Below, one piece after another: positions 40,258 to 49,361 of a DNA stretch of 64,000 nt. A model generated the notes under the pieces. The model was given only the letters and a program-made list of their open reading frames with translations, ran no database searches and had not been told where the DNA came from. Made by a program: the position numbers and the translations under genes. How positions within the stretch are numbered: the stretch's first letter is position 1; each line of letters begins with the position of its first letter. The stretch comes from JAIVHA01 sp965367295 (GTDB lineage: Bacteria > Pseudomonadota > Gammaproteobacteria > DSM-19610): contig CBDUHN010000010.1 in the NCBI GenBank assembly GCA_965367295.1, forward strand, positions 1-64,000. The letters are read 5' to 3'.

Positions 40258-40938
40258 CTAGTGGCCCGGCGTATCCCCCCACAGGTATTTGTGCAGTTGC
40301 AGCTGAAAACGCACCGGCAGGTGGTCGGCCAGCATCCATTCAGCCAGCTGCCGGGGTTCCAGCCGGCCATGACAGGGGGAAAACAGCACTTCACAGCGGG
40401 TAGCAAGGTCGTACGCAGTCAGCTGTTCCCGGCTCCAGTCATAATCGGTGCGGTCACAGATTACGAATTTCACCTGGTCCTGCGCGGTGAGCTGTTGAAT
40501 ATTGTCCCACCGGTTGCGCTCACATTCACCAGAGCCCGGCGTCTTGAGGTCCATGACCTTCACCACACGCGGGTCCACCTCGCTCATGTCCAACGCTCCA
40601 CTGGTCTCCAGCGAAACCTCATAACCCGCGTCGCAGAGTTGTGTGAGCAGCGGCAGGCAGGCCTTCTGTGCCAACGGCTCGCCCCCGGTCACGGTGACGT
40701 AGCGAGGGTGGTAAGCGGACACTTCGGCCAGCAGCTCACCAATGCTCATTCTGTGCCCCCCCTGAAAGGCGTATTCGGTATCGCAGTAACCACAACGCAG
40801 CGGGCAGCCCGTCAGGCGCACGAACACCGTGGGCAGACCGACAGTACGGGTTTCGCCCTGCAGGGAATAGAAGACTTCCGTGATCCGCACCGGTTGTGCC
40901 AGCACATCGGGCGTCACGGGGACGGGGGATACAGACAT
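40258..40938 (-). CDS. queE: 7-carboxy-7-deazaguanine synthase QueE
   Basis: A 226-residue radical SAM enzyme that contracts CPH4 to CDG in queuosine synthesis. The iron-sulfur motif is GCPLRCGYCDTEYAF (C-x3-C-x2-C), with a glycine-rich VTGGEPLAQ SAM motif. Neighbours are queC downstream and the tol-pal-cpoB unit upstream, the usual order. Confidence 0.95.
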   Translation of the reverse strand: MSVSPVPVTPDVLAQPVRITEVFYSLQGETRTVGLPTVFVRLTGCPLRCGYCDTEYAFQGGHRMSIGELLAEVSAYHPRYVTVTGGEPLAQKACLPLLTQLCDAGYEVSLETSGALDMSEVDPRVVKVMDLKTPGSGECERNRWDNIQQLTAQDQVKFVICDRTDYDWSREQLTAYDLATRCEVLFSPCHGRLEPRQLAEWMLADHLPVRFQLQLHKYLWGDTPGH

Positions 40939-41002
40939 GGCGTAATGGTACTACAGGCGGGGGGCTGTCAGCACCGTGCGGTCATGGTGAATATGCAGCC
41001 CC

Positions 41003-41032
41003 CTGCAGGTCCGAATGAATTCGGACCTGCAG
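41003..41032. repeat. REP-like palindrome, copy 7 (30 bp, perfect)
   Basis: Arms of 14 bp (CTGCAGGTCCGAAT and its complement) around GA. It lies 24 bp after the cpoB stop and may also act as a transcription stop between cpoB and queE. Confidence 0.8.
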
Positions 41033-41055
41033 ATACACCGTTCCCGGGACCGGGC

Positions 41056-41868
41056 CTAGTGCCCTTCCTTGGTCATGCGTTCAAGACGATCATTGGACAA
41101 CCGGGCCGCCGTGGAATCAGGGAAGCGCGCCACCACCGACTCCAGAGTCTTCCTGGCCTCGGCCCAGTCCTTGCGTTCATACTGGATGAAACCCCGTTTG
41201 AGCTGCGCATCGGCCACCTTGGAGCTGCCTGGAAACTCCTCCACCACCTTGGTGAACTCCTGCAGCGCGGTATCGAAATCGCGGGTCACATAGTAGGCCT
41301 CACCGAGCCAGTACTGGGCGTTGGCGGCATAGCGGCTGCCCGGATAGCTGGAACGGAACACCCGGAACGCCTTGGCCGCCTCGCCATAACGCCCCTCCTT
41401 GAGGATATCCAGGGCATGTTCGTAGGCATCGCGTTCCTTCATCGTATCCAGCGGATCCACGCTGGCGGCATCGGACGGGCCACCCATGGCATCCGGGGAC
41501 GACGGTGCCGGCGCAACGTCTGCCGGAGGCATGGCCGGTTCCAGCGACTGCGTCCCGGGCGCGGCCTGGACGCCGCCCACCTCGAGCCGGTGCAGGCGGC
41601 GGTCGATATCCAGGTACAGCTCCCGCTGGCGCTGTTGCAGGCTGTTCAGGCTGTTGGTCTGCACCTCGAGATCGCCTCGCAGTTGCTGCACTTCGCGCTG
41701 CAACTGGTCGATGCGCTTGAGCATCTCCAGCATGGAGCCACTGTCCAGTACCCGCTCCATACGCTCGACGCGCTGGATCAGGGCCGGGTCATCGCGTGCC
41801 ACGGCATTCGCCGTGGCCATCAACAGCGCCACGGCGGACAGGGCCCAGAGCCCCTTGCGCCCATTCAT
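41056..41868 (-). CDS. cpoB: Cell division coordinator CpoB (YbgF)
   Basis: A 270-residue periplasmic protein. Signal peptide ends near ANA; then a coiled-coil trimerisation region (about 30-100, MLKRIDQLQREVQQLRGDLE), a Pro/Ala linker, and TPR repeats (about 145-270). It links Tol with PBP1B to coordinate cell wall and outer membrane constriction. ATG 41868 has GGAGG eight bases upstream, inside the end of pal. Confidence 0.93.
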   Translation of the reverse strand: MNGRKGLWALSAVALLMATANAVARDDPALIQRVERMERVLDSGSMLEMLKRIDQLQREVQQLRGDLEVQTNSLNSLQQRQRELYLDIDRRLHRLEVGGVQAAPGTQSLEPAMPPADVAPAPSSPDAMGGPSDAASVDPLDTMKERDAYEHALDILKEGRYGEAAKAFRVFRSSYPGSRYAANAQYWLGEAYYVTRDFDTALQEFTKVVEEFPGSSKVADAQLKRGFIQYERKDWAEARKTLESVVARFPDSTAARLSNDRLERMTKEGH

Positions 41869-41869
41869 A

Positions 41870-42418
41870 CTACTGGCCTCCATAGACCAGTTCGACACGG
41901 CGGTTCATGCGCCAGGCCGATTCATCATGACCATCCACGGCAGGGCGTTCCTCGCCATAGCTGACCACACGGATCTGCTGGGGTGCCACACCCTGGAACT
42001 CCATCTGGCGACGTACGGACTGGGCGCGGCGGTCACCGAGACCAATATTGTATTCCCGGGAACCCCGCTCATCGGCGTGTCCTTCCAGGGTCACCGTCAA
42101 ATCGCTGTGTCCGGCCAGAAAAGCGGCATGGGCCGCCAGGACTTCCCGGTCCGCCTCGGCGACGTCACTGCTGTCGAGTTCGAAATACACCACCCGCTGC
42201 GACAGCAGGCTACCCGGATCCTGCAATGCTTCAATACCCAGGCTGCCGTAATCCTGCGCCCCCATGGTCTGCACACCCGCAGTATCCGCACCCTCCATCA
42301 TGCTGGTGCCGCGATCCTCCACCGCCACTTCACCGCCGGTCTTGCTGCCCGTAGTGCTACAGGCCGTAACCACCAGCATCAGCACCACACCAAACCACAT
42401 TTTCATTTGCTGTTTCAT
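41870..42418 (-). CDS. pal: Peptidoglycan-associated lipoprotein Pal
   Basis: A 182-residue lipoprotein with lipobox VVTAC near residue 20. An Asp/Ser-rich tether precedes the OmpA-like domain with peptidoglycan motifs VYFELDSSDV, GHADERGSREYNIGLGDRRA and RRVELVY. It anchors the outer membrane to the wall and interacts with TolB. Lies between tolB and cpoB. Confidence 0.97.
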   Translation of the reverse strand: MKQQMKMWFGVVLMLVVTACSTTGSKTGGEVAVEDRGTSMMEGADTAGVQTMGAQDYGSLGIEALQDPGSLLSQRVVYFELDSSDVAEADREVLAAHAAFLAGHSDLTVTLEGHADERGSREYNIGLGDRRAQSVRRQMEFQGVAPQQIRVVSYGEERPAVDGHDESAWRMNRRVELVYGGQ

Positions 42419-42476
42419 TGCCCTCTCCTTAAGTGAGGATGTTGTATCAAAACTTCTTTGGATTTCGTACCCAGTT

Positions 42477-43778
42477 TCAATGCCGCACTACCGGCGACCA
42501 GGCCGGTTCACGCACATCACCTTCGCTCAGCGTCAGGCGCTGCCGAAAACGTCCATCGGACGATACCGCTGCCAGGACACCGCGCTTACCGGCACCGGTG
42601 GCATAGATGATCATGCTGCCATTGGGCGCAAAGCTCGGTGACTCATCCTGACTGCCGTCGCTCAGCACCCGCAGCAGCTTGCTGTCCAGGTCCAGCACGG
42701 CAATACGATAGGCACCGTCCACCCGGTGCACCAGCGCCAGGCGTTTACCATCCGGGGACAGGTCCGCCCCGGCGTTATAACTGCCTTCAAAGGTAAGCCG
42801 CTCGGCCCGCCCGCCGCGTACATCCATACGATAGATCTGCGGCGAGCCGCCACGGTCCGAAGTAAAGATCAGCTGGCGGCCATCCGGGGTCCAGGTCGGC
42901 TCGGTATCGATACCGCTGCTGAAGCTGAGCCGCTGCAGCTTGCCGTCGGCAATATTCAGCAGGTACAGCTCCGGGTTGCCATCGCGGGACAGGGTGAGCG
43001 CCAGCTGACGGCCATCAGGTGACCAACTCGGGGCACCGTTGATGCCTTCAAATGCCGCCACTTCACGGCGCGCACCGGTGCCGACATTCTGCACATACAC
43101 CGCCGCCTTGCGACCCTCAAAGGAAACATAGGCCAACTGCTGGCCATCGGCGGACCAGGCCGGTGACATCAGCGGCTGCGGGGAACGCAGCACGGTCTGC
43201 GGGTTATAGCCATCGGAGTCCGCCACCTGCAGGGAGTATTGCTTACCGGCGGCGGACTTTTCCGCCGTTATGTAGGCAATGCGGGTATCAAAGGCACCGT
43301 TCTCGCCGGTCAGCGCCTTGTAGATCAGGTCACTGACGCGGTGGGCCACGCGACGCAGCTCACTGCCCCGTGCCGGGATGCTGTAGCCGACCAGCTGCCG
43401 GGCACGAAACACGTCAAACAACTGGAACTGCACCTCATACTGATCCGGCCCCGTGGCCTGTACGCGGCCGATCACCAGGTCGCCGACCCCGAGCACGCGC
43501 CAATCCGGAAACCGTACGTCATTGCCCTGGTAGGGACGCGAAATGAGGTCCTGCTCCGGCAGCGGCGCGAAGCGGCCGCTGCGACGCAGGTCCGCCGCAA
43601 CAATGGCCGCCACATTTTCCGGCGGCTGCGCGCCACCCATATTTGCGAACGGCACAATGGCGATGGGGGATGCTCCCTCCATGCCCTGGGTGATTTCGAT
43701 GGTCAGGACTGCCCACGCCGCGCGGCTGCCGCACAGCAGCGACAACGACATCAGGATCAGAAAAAACTTGGCTCGCAT
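42477..43778 (-). CDS. tolB: Tol-Pal system beta-propeller protein TolB
   Basis: A 433-residue periplasmic protein. Signal peptide to about AWA, an N-terminal alpha/beta domain (20-165), and a six-bladed beta propeller with repeated WSPDGRQLA / FTSDRGG / ADLSPDGKRLA units. It moves Pal in response to TolA. It lies 3 bp after tolA. Confidence 0.96.
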   Translation of the reverse strand: MRAKFFLILMSLSLLCGSRAAWAVLTIEITQGMEGASPIAIVPFANMGGAQPPENVAAIVAADLRRSGRFAPLPEQDLISRPYQGNDVRFPDWRVLGVGDLVIGRVQATGPDQYEVQFQLFDVFRARQLVGYSIPARGSELRRVAHRVSDLIYKALTGENGAFDTRIAYITAEKSAAGKQYSLQVADSDGYNPQTVLRSPQPLMSPAWSADGQQLAYVSFEGRKAAVYVQNVGTGARREVAAFEGINGAPSWSPDGRQLALTLSRDGNPELYLLNIADGKLQRLSFSSGIDTEPTWTPDGRQLIFTSDRGGSPQIYRMDVRGGRAERLTFEGSYNAGADLSPDGKRLALVHRVDGAYRIAVLDLDSKLLRVLSDGSQDESPSFAPNGSMIIYATGAGKRGVLAAVSSDGRFRQRLTLSEGDVREPAWSPVVRH

Positions 43779-43781
43779 TCA

Positions 43782-44774
43782 TCAACTCCTGTTGGGGTCG
43801 AACGTAAATTGAAATTCGCGGAACGCGTCAAACAGCTGCGGGTCCGAGGGTACCGGCAAGGGAGCGGCCTGAAACACCGCCGACTCCACCGAGCGGTCGA
43901 ACACAGGGTCACCGCTGCTGCGCACGATGCGTACACTGACCACGTCACCGCCCGGGATCAGCTTCACACTCACGGTGCAGGACAAGCCCTTCCAGTTGGC
44001 CGGCAGACGCCAGTTGCGGCGCACCTTGTCCTGGATGGGCCGCGTATACTGGTTGACCGCTGCCGCCATGGCCCGCCGCCGTTCGGCATCGGCACGCGCC
44101 TGCCGCTCCGCCGCCAGCTCCGCCTGCAGGGCCTCCTCGGCCGCCTTGCGCCGCGCCTCTTCCTCGGCCTTGCGTTTGGCCTCGGCGGCTGCCTTTTGCC
44201 TGGCGGCCTCTTCGGCCTTGCGCCTGGCCTCTTCCTCGGCCTTGCGTTTCGCTTCTGCTTCCGCCTCCGCCTTGCGTTTGGCCTCGGCGGCTGCCTTTTG
44301 TCTGGCGGCCTCTTCGGCCTTGCGTTTGGCCTCAGCCGCCTCGGCCTTGCGCTTCGCCTCCTCGGCCAGGCGCTGTTGACGGACCTCTTCCTGGCGTTTG
44401 GTCTCCTGGGCCGCCTGTTGCTTCACCTGTTCCAGTCGCCGGGCTTCTTCGGCCTGCTTGCGCTTGATATCCGCCAGCCGCTGCTCTTCCTGCTCCCGTT
44501 GCTTGCGGGCCTGCTCGGCCTGCGCTTCCAGGCGCCGCTGCCGCTCCGCTTCTGCGGCACGCTTGTTATCCTCTTCCTGCTGCAGTCGCTGCACTTCCTG
44601 ATCCAGCTGCGATTCGTCCACCACCGTCGCCTGCACCGGGGCGCTGCTATGCTGCGGTGCCATCTGGGTCATCTGGCTCCAGTCGACATTGATCACCAGC
44701 AACGCCAGCAACAGCAGATGGACCAGCACGGCATACAGTACCGCACGCGGATTTTCCTTCAGCATACCCCACAT
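43782..44774 (-). CDS. tolA: Cell envelope integrity protein TolA
   Basis: A 330-residue inner membrane protein. One N-terminal membrane helix (about 14-31), then a very long Lys/Ala/Glu-rich helix with units such as AKRKAEEEARRKAEEAARQKA, and a C-terminal globular domain (about 235-330) with SCTVSVKLIPGGDVVSVRIV that contacts Pal and TolB. It transmits force from TolQR. The helical region contains a recent 34-codon internal duplication. Confidence 0.95.
   Translation of the reverse strand: MWGMLKENPRAVLYAVLVHLLLLALLVINVDWSQMTQMAPQHSSAPVQATVVDESQLDQEVQRLQQEEDNKRAAEAERQRRLEAQAEQARKQREQEEQRLADIKRKQAEEARRLEQVKQQAAQETKRQEEVRQQRLAEEAKRKAEAAEAKRKAEEAARQKAAAEAKRKAEAEAEAKRKAEEEARRKAEEAARQKAAAEAKRKAEEEARRKAAEEALQAELAAERQARADAERRRAMAAAVNQYTRPIQDKVRRNWRLPANWKGLSCTVSVKLIPGGDVVSVRIVRSSGDPVFDRSVESAVFQAAPLPVPSDPQLFDAFREFQFTFDPNRS
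44167..44324. repeat. Internal duplication in tolA
   Basis: Two 56-bp blocks (44167-44222 and 44269-44324) are identical except at one base, 102 bp (34 codons) apart. They encode the KAEEAARQKAAAEAKRKA units of the TolA helix. Confidence 0.8.
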
Positions 44775-44782
44775 AACGAGTG

Positions 44783-45211
44783 CTAACGCCCCCCGTCGGG
44801 CAGGTCTGTGACCAGCCCGACGCTGGCCGCACCGGCTCCCTGCAACAGCACCATGGCGTTGACCACGTGCTCATACGCCGCGCTACGATCACCCCGCACC
44901 ATGACAGCAATATCCGGACGGCGACGCAACACCGCCGCGGTGCGCAGCTGCAGATCGCCGGCACTCACCGGCTCCTCGGGATCACCGCCGATGTTCAGGT
45001 ACATCGTGCCCTCGGCATCCACCGTCACCACCAGTGGGTCCACCTGCTCCGGGGCAAGCGGTTTGGCGGAAGCCGTCGGCAGTTCCACCTCCACCCCCTG
45101 GTTGAGCAGCGGTGCCGTCACCATGAAGATGACCAGCATCACCAGCATGACGTCGATATAGGGCACGACGTTCATCTCGGCGACGGGACGTTTGCGAATT
45201 CGATGGCGCAT
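44783..45211 (-). CDS. tolR: Tol-Pal system protein TolR
   Basis: A 142-residue ExbD-family protein. The membrane helix carries the proton-linked Asp in VPYIDVMLVMLVIFM, followed by a periplasmic domain. Works with TolQ as a proton-driven motor. Lies between tolQ and tolA. Confidence 0.96.
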   Translation of the reverse strand: MRHRIRKRPVAEMNVVPYIDVMLVMLVIFMVTAPLLNQGVEVELPTASAKPLAPEQVDPLVVTVDAEGTMYLNIGGDPEEPVSAGDLQLRTAAVLRRRPDIAVMVRGDRSAAYEHVVNAMVLLQGAGAASVGLVTDLPDGGR

Positions 45212-45241
45212 GCGGTCAGCCCTGCTGTTCCCTGCCCGGCA

Positions 45242-45916
45242 TTACTGGTGTGCCTGACGTTGCAGAATGGTGGCGAATTCCTCCGTGAAGGCCTCATAGT
45301 GCGCGATGAGCCGTTCCACCTCGTTGGCGTAGCGGTTATAGGCCACCACCGCCGGAATGGCGGCGAACAGCCCCATGGCGGTGGCGATCAGCGCCTCGGC
45401 AATCCCCGGTGCCACCATGGCCAGTGTCGCCTGCTGTACATTGGCCAGGCCGCGAAACGCGTTCATGATGCCCCACACGGTGCCGAACAGACCGACATAG
45501 GGGCTGGTGGAGCCCACGGTGGCCAGAAAGGACAGGTGCCGCTCCAATTCATCCACTTCCCAGGACAGGGACACGCGCATGGCCCGCTGGGCGCCTTCCA
45601 CCACGTCCATAGGTTCCATGCCCTTCTGGCCTCGCAGCCGGGCATATTCCTTGAAACCAGCCAGAAACAGGCTTTCCAGGCCACTGGCTTCCTCCTCGCG
45701 GCCGGACATGTCCCGAAACAGTTTGGCAAGATCGCCGCCGGACCAGAAGCGGTCCTCAAAGGCCTTGGCCTCGGCCCGGGCCTCGCGCAGGGAGGCGCGC
45801 TTGCGGAAGATGATGGTCCAGGACACCAGCGAGACCAGCAGCAGCAACAACATTACCAGCTGGACAATCAAACTGGCGTTGGTAATCAGATGGGTAAAGG
45901 ACAGGTCAGCGGCCAC
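45242..45916 (-). CDS. tolQ: Tol-Pal system protein TolQ
   Basis: A 224-residue MotA/TolQ/ExbB-family protein with three membrane helices: about 10-33, and the pair near 125-195 with VGLFGTVWGIMNAFRGL and AIPAVVAYNRYANEVE. The start is taken as GTG 45916 (AGGA nine bases upstream), since a longer reading overlaps ybgC with non-homologous residues. It overlaps the ybgC end by 11 bp. Confidence 0.94.
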   Translation of the reverse strand: MAADLSFTHLITNASLIVQLVMLLLLLVSLVSWTIIFRKRASLREARAEAKAFEDRFWSGGDLAKLFRDMSGREEEASGLESLFLAGFKEYARLRGQKGMEPMDVVEGAQRAMRVSLSWEVDELERHLSFLATVGSTSPYVGLFGTVWGIMNAFRGLANVQQATLAMVAPGIAEALIATAMGLFAAIPAVVAYNRYANEVERLIAHYEAFTEEFATILQRQAHQ

Positions 45917-46319
45917 GGGAAAGTTCCTGGAAAATGAAATCGGGGATGGAATGCGGGCGAAGGGTTGCGGCGTCCAGGCAGGCAATACGCACCGATGCGG
46001 TGCAGAATACGCGCCCGGGATCGTCGGCATCATAGACCGACTGGGAAAACACCAGGCTGGCGCGGCGGCATTCTGCCACTTCCGCGGTCACTAGCAAAGC
46101 ATCATCCAGTCGCGCGGGTTTGAGAAACTCCGTCTCGGCCGATCGCACGGCAAACAAAACCCCCTGTTCGCGGCTCAGGGCATGCTGTTCGACGCCCATA
46201 CTGCGCAGGCGCTCGGTACGTGCCCGCTCCATGAACCGCAGGTAATTGGCGTAATACACCACGCCGCCGGAATCCGTGTCTTCGTAATACACGCGCACCG
46301 GCCATGTAAAAATCGACAC
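45906..46319 (-). CDS. ybgC: Tol-Pal-associated acyl-CoA thioesterase YbgC
   Basis: A 137-residue hotdog-fold thioesterase. The catalytic motif is VYYEDTDSGGVVYYANYLRFMERAR. E. coli YbgC hydrolyses short or acyl chain CoA esters and lies at the head of the tol operon. The start GTG 46319 (VSIFTWPVRV) matches the family length; an in-frame TTG at 46394 would add 25 residues and cannot be excluded. Confidence 0.9.
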   Translation of the reverse strand: MSIFTWPVRVYYEDTDSGGVVYYANYLRFMERARTERLRSMGVEQHALSREQGVLFAVRSAETEFLKPARLDDALLVTAEVAECRRASLVFSQSVYDADDPGRVFCTASVRIACLDAATLRPHSIPDFIFQELSRGR

Positions 46320-46404
46320 CTTGCTGTGTATCCCTGTCAATGACCGCAAACCTGCGGAAAAATTCCCGAAATATCGGGGGATGGACCGCACCAAGGGCTA
46401 TAGC

Positions 46405-46671
46405 TTACCGTTGCGCAGGCGGGGCATCCAGCGCTGCTTGAAATTCCAGGGAATTGAGTTGTCCATCACGGTCATGATCGGCATGCTGGAAAGACCTCCT
46501 GCTTGCCACCCGGCCGTCCAGCTCACCTGCGGAAATATAGCCATCCCGGTTGTAATCCAGAATATCGAAACGCGCCTGGGGAAACCCGTCATCGGATTGC
46601 TGAAATAACGGCACGGCCAGGGTCCCAACGGCCAACACCAGGATCAAATGGAAGCTACGAAGACTGCGCAT
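46405..46671 (-). CDS. Secreted EF-hand protein (small, A)
   Basis: An 88-residue protein with an N-terminal hydrophobic signal (LILVLAVGTLAV). Two calcium-binding loops are visible: DYNRDGYISAGE and DHDRDGQLNSLE, both with the D-x-D/N-x-D-G pattern and final Glu. Probably periplasmic calcium binding. It lies just upstream of ybgC and downstream of the second EF-hand gene, separated from it by a terminator. Confidence 0.8.
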   Translation of the reverse strand: MRSLRSFHLILVLAVGTLAVPLFQQSDDGFPQARFDILDYNRDGYISAGELDGRVASRRSFQHADHDRDGQLNSLEFQAALDAPPAQR

Positions 46672-46710
46672 GCTGATAAATTCCGTTATCCGTCAGAAAA
46701 AGGCTCAAAC

Positions 46711-46736
46711 AAAAAAAAGCGTGGCAAGCGCCACGC
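46711..46736 (-). terminator. Terminator after EF-hand gene B
   Basis: GCGTGGC and GCCACGC arms with a 4-base loop; an 8-base A run on the left reads as T8 on the minus strand. Confidence 0.8.
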
Positions 46737-46808
46737 AGAAAATCCCATTGGGATTCAGAAGGTACAAACAACGCACAAACACAGGAGAAGAATTTCACTC
46801 GGACGGAA

Positions 46809-47072
46809 TTATTCTCCGCCGACTTGCGGCAGTGCCGCGGCGAGTTCTGCCGGATTCAGCTGACCATCCCGGTCCCGGTCGGCAGCATCAAAGCCCTGCA
46901 CCAGTCCCGTAATGGATCGCGCCTCAGCGCGGCTCACCGTGCCGTTCTGATCGCTGTCGAGCTGCTTGAACACCATGGGATCCCGTGCGGGATCCATACC
47001 CCACATACCGGCCCAGGCAGCATTGGCAACGGTCATCAGACTCAACGCAGCAATACCAAATGGTTCTTTCAT
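46809..47072 (-). CDS. Secreted EF-hand protein (small, B)
   Basis: An 87-residue protein with a signal peptide ending around AAWA. Two EF-hand loops are visible: DSDQNGTVSRAE and DRDRDGQLNPAE. The ATG at 47072 has the strong site GAAGGAGGTG, so the longer in-frame reading from 47198 is rejected. With gene A it forms a local pair, perhaps an old duplication. Confidence 0.82.
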   Translation of the reverse strand: MKEPFGIAALSLMTVANAAWAGMWGMDPARDPMVFKQLDSDQNGTVSRAEARSITGLVQGFDAADRDRDGQLNPAELAAALPQVGGE

Positions 47073-47466
47073 CGCACCTCCTTCACGGGACTCCCGCATT
47101 GGAAAATAGAAGGCGGTAGTCCCGTGCCGGCCTTGGGCGCCATTCCGTCGGCTCTCCGTTCGGCGCGGCCCGGGGTACCGCTGGAGGGAATAGAGCAAGG
47201 GCTATGCCAGCCGTCAGCTAAGTAATAGTAAACAGTGTATTAGCGGGAAAATTGCCATTCAGGCGGCAGCCGAACCGGACCAATCTGTCACTCCCTGGCG
47301 ACAGACAAAAAGGGGATTGGAAGGGAAATGTAATCCTTGCAGGAAGTTAGCACGTTGCCATTCGCCGACAGACTTGGAAACAACCGACAGGGGCATTCGC
47401 GCAGAACTGACAAGACAGGGTACGCACATCAAATGACGCGCCGGCAAGGGCCGGGCGGCCGCTACT
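47073..47466. other. Intergenic region between glrR-like gene and EF-hand gene B
   Basis: About 390 bp with no supported gene. It must hold the promoter of EF-hand gene B; an AT-rich patch near 47220-47250 is a candidate, but no clear promoter pair was found. Confidence 0.5.
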
Positions 47467-48831
47467 CTAGCCGCGCGCCTCTTTGAACTGCGCAGGCTGC
47501 AGGTGGTGTTTGTGCAGCAGTTTGTAGAACTCGGTACGGTTGCGCTTGGCGATGCGGGCGGCATGGGTCACGTTGCCATTGGTGATCTGCAGCAACTGGG
47601 TGAGGTAATCGCGCTCGAACTGGCTGCGGGCATCGGCAAAGGCCATGATCTCACCGGACTTGTCACGCAGCGCCCGCTGCACCAGGCTGGCGGGGATCAG
47701 CGGCGTGGTGGAAAAGGCCACCGCCTGCTCCACCACGTTGTAGAACTGGCGCACGTTGCCGGGCCAGGGGGCCGCCAGTAGCAGTTCCATGGCCTCCGGC
47801 GCAAAACCCTTGATGCGTTTCCGGCCGGTGCTGGAGATCTGTTCCAGAAAATAACTGGCCAGGAGCGGAATATCTTCGCGCCGCTCCGCCAGGGTCGGCA
47901 GTTCCAGCGTCACCACATTGAGGCGATAGTACAGGTCCTCGCGGAACTCACCCTCTTCCAGGGCCTCGTCGAGATCGCGGTGTGTGGCGGAAATGATCCG
48001 CACATCCACCTCCACGGAATGGGTCGAACCCACCGGCCGCACCGTGCGCTCCTGCAGGGCACGCAGTAATTTCACCTGAAAACTGAGCGGCATATCGCCG
48101 ATCTCATCCAGGAACAGCGTGCCGCCATGGGCGGCCTGAAACAGCCCCTTGTGCTCACGGTTGGCGCCGGTAAAGGCCCCCCGGGCATGCCCGAACAGCT
48201 CGGATTCCATCAGGGATTCGGGGATAGCACTGCAATTCACCGCCACAAACGGCCCTTCGCTGCGCGGACTCGCCTTGTGCACCGCCCGCGCCAGCAGTTC
48301 CTTGCCGGTACCACTCTGGCCATGAATGAATACGCTGGCATCGCTCTCGGCGATCAGCCGCGCCTGCCCCAGCAGGTCTTCCATCACCGGGCTGCGGGTC
48401 ACAATATCGCGGCGCCACTCGGCATGCAGATCCTGTTGTCCGCCCAACCGGGTTTCACCACTCACCTTCAGCGCACGATCCACCTGGGTCAACAGCACCT
48501 GGCTGTCGAAGGGTTTGGTGAGAAAACTGAACACCCCCTTGCTGGTGGCATCCACGGCATCGGGAATAGTGCCATGGGCAGTGAGAATCACCACCGGCAG
48601 GGCCGGACTGCGGGCATGAATCATGTCAAACAGGGTCATACCGTCCATGCCGCCCATGCGCAGGTCGGTAATCACCAAGTGAGGGCGAAACACCGACAGC
48701 TGCGCCAGCGCCTGTTCGCCGCCTTCCACCGCCGCCACTTCATAACCCGCTGCCGACAGACGCATGGACAGCAGCCGCAACAGGCCACGATCGTCATCTA
48801 CCAATAGAATTCGGTACCTGGAGGCACTCAT
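47467..48831 (-). CDS. glrR: Sigma54-dependent response regulator, GlrR/QseF-like
   Basis: A 454-residue NtrC-type regulator: receiver domain (phosphorylation site Asp56 in LVITDLRMG), AAA+ domain with Walker A GQSGTGKE and the sigma54 contact loop GAFTGA, and a C-terminal Fis-like helix-turn-helix (NGNVTHAARIAKRNRTEFYKLL). It is last in the glrK-qseG-glrR operon, overlapping the preceding gene by 4 bp. In enterobacteria it controls the glmY small RNA and rpoE; the targets here are unknown. Confidence 0.92.
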   Translation of the reverse strand: MSASRYRILLVDDDRGLLRLLSMRLSAAGYEVAAVEGGEQALAQLSVFRPHLVITDLRMGGMDGMTLFDMIHARSPALPVVILTAHGTIPDAVDATSKGVFSFLTKPFDSQVLLTQVDRALKVSGETRLGGQQDLHAEWRRDIVTRSPVMEDLLGQARLIAESDASVFIHGQSGTGKELLARAVHKASPRSEGPFVAVNCSAIPESLMESELFGHARGAFTGANREHKGLFQAAHGGTLFLDEIGDMPLSFQVKLLRALQERTVRPVGSTHSVEVDVRIISATHRDLDEALEEGEFREDLYYRLNVVTLELPTLAERREDIPLLASYFLEQISSTGRKRIKGFAPEAMELLLAAPWPGNVRQFYNVVEQAVAFSTTPLIPASLVQRALRDKSGEIMAFADARSQFERDYLTQLLQITNGNVTHAARIAKRNRTEFYKLLHKHHLQPAQFKEARG

Positions 48832-49361
48832 GGCTTCACTCCCTGCAGCGCCTTCTGGCGCTGTTTGATGCTTTGTTCGATGGAGGTCACTGCCTCCAGC
48901 TGGGTTTCCAGTTCCTGAATGCGGCTGTCCCGCTCGGCCACGACCTTGCGTTCATCACGCAACTGCCCCAGCGCCCATTGTTTTTCCTGCAACTGCTGCT
49001 TCAGCAGTTTGACCAGTACCGCCGCGTCAGCGCCCATGAGCAAGGGGTCGATTTCGTCCAGCAGTGCCAGCGCCGCCGTATCATTGCGCACCTCCTCGCC
49101 CCCCAGGGCGCGTACCAGCGCCAGGCGCAGCCGGGTAACGGTCGTGGCCTCGTTGCGGTAGGCATGCTGCCGGGCCCGCAGGGCCGCAGCCTGCTCCTCT
49201 GCGGGCAGCTGCTGTACCTGGCGCACCTCGTCCAGCCAGTCCGGCCCACTAATGCGTCCGGACAGTTCTGTCAGTGTTACCGGGGGCCGCGGCTGCCATT
49301 GGGCACAGCCCGCCATGGCCAACAACAGGCCGCCGGCCATCACCACGCGCAAGCCGATCAT
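48828..49361 (-). CDS. qseG: QseG-like outer membrane lipoprotein
   Basis: A 177-residue lipoprotein with lipobox AMAGC (residues about 15-19). The mature part is helical with a C-terminal coiled coil (DSRIQELETQLEAVTSIEQSIKQRQ). QseG acts between the outer membrane and the sensor kinase. It overlaps both neighbours by 4 bp (ATGA), so all three genes are translationally coupled. Assignment rests mainly on position and size. Confidence 0.78.
   Translation of the reverse strand: MIGLRVVMAGGLLLAMAGCAQWQPRPPVTLTELSGRISGPDWLDEVRQVQQLPAEEQAAALRARQHAYRNEATTVTRLRLALVRALGGEEVRNDTAALALLDEIDPLLMGADAAVLVKLLKQQLQEKQWALGQLRDERKVVAERDSRIQELETQLEAVTSIEQSIKQRQKALQGVKP

Noticed and set aside
40066..41964. Long plus-strand open frame (632 codons) across queE and cpoB
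   Set aside because: Lies antisense to three well-identified genes (queC end, queE, cpoB); low-complexity His/Arg/Gly-rich translation typical of shadows.
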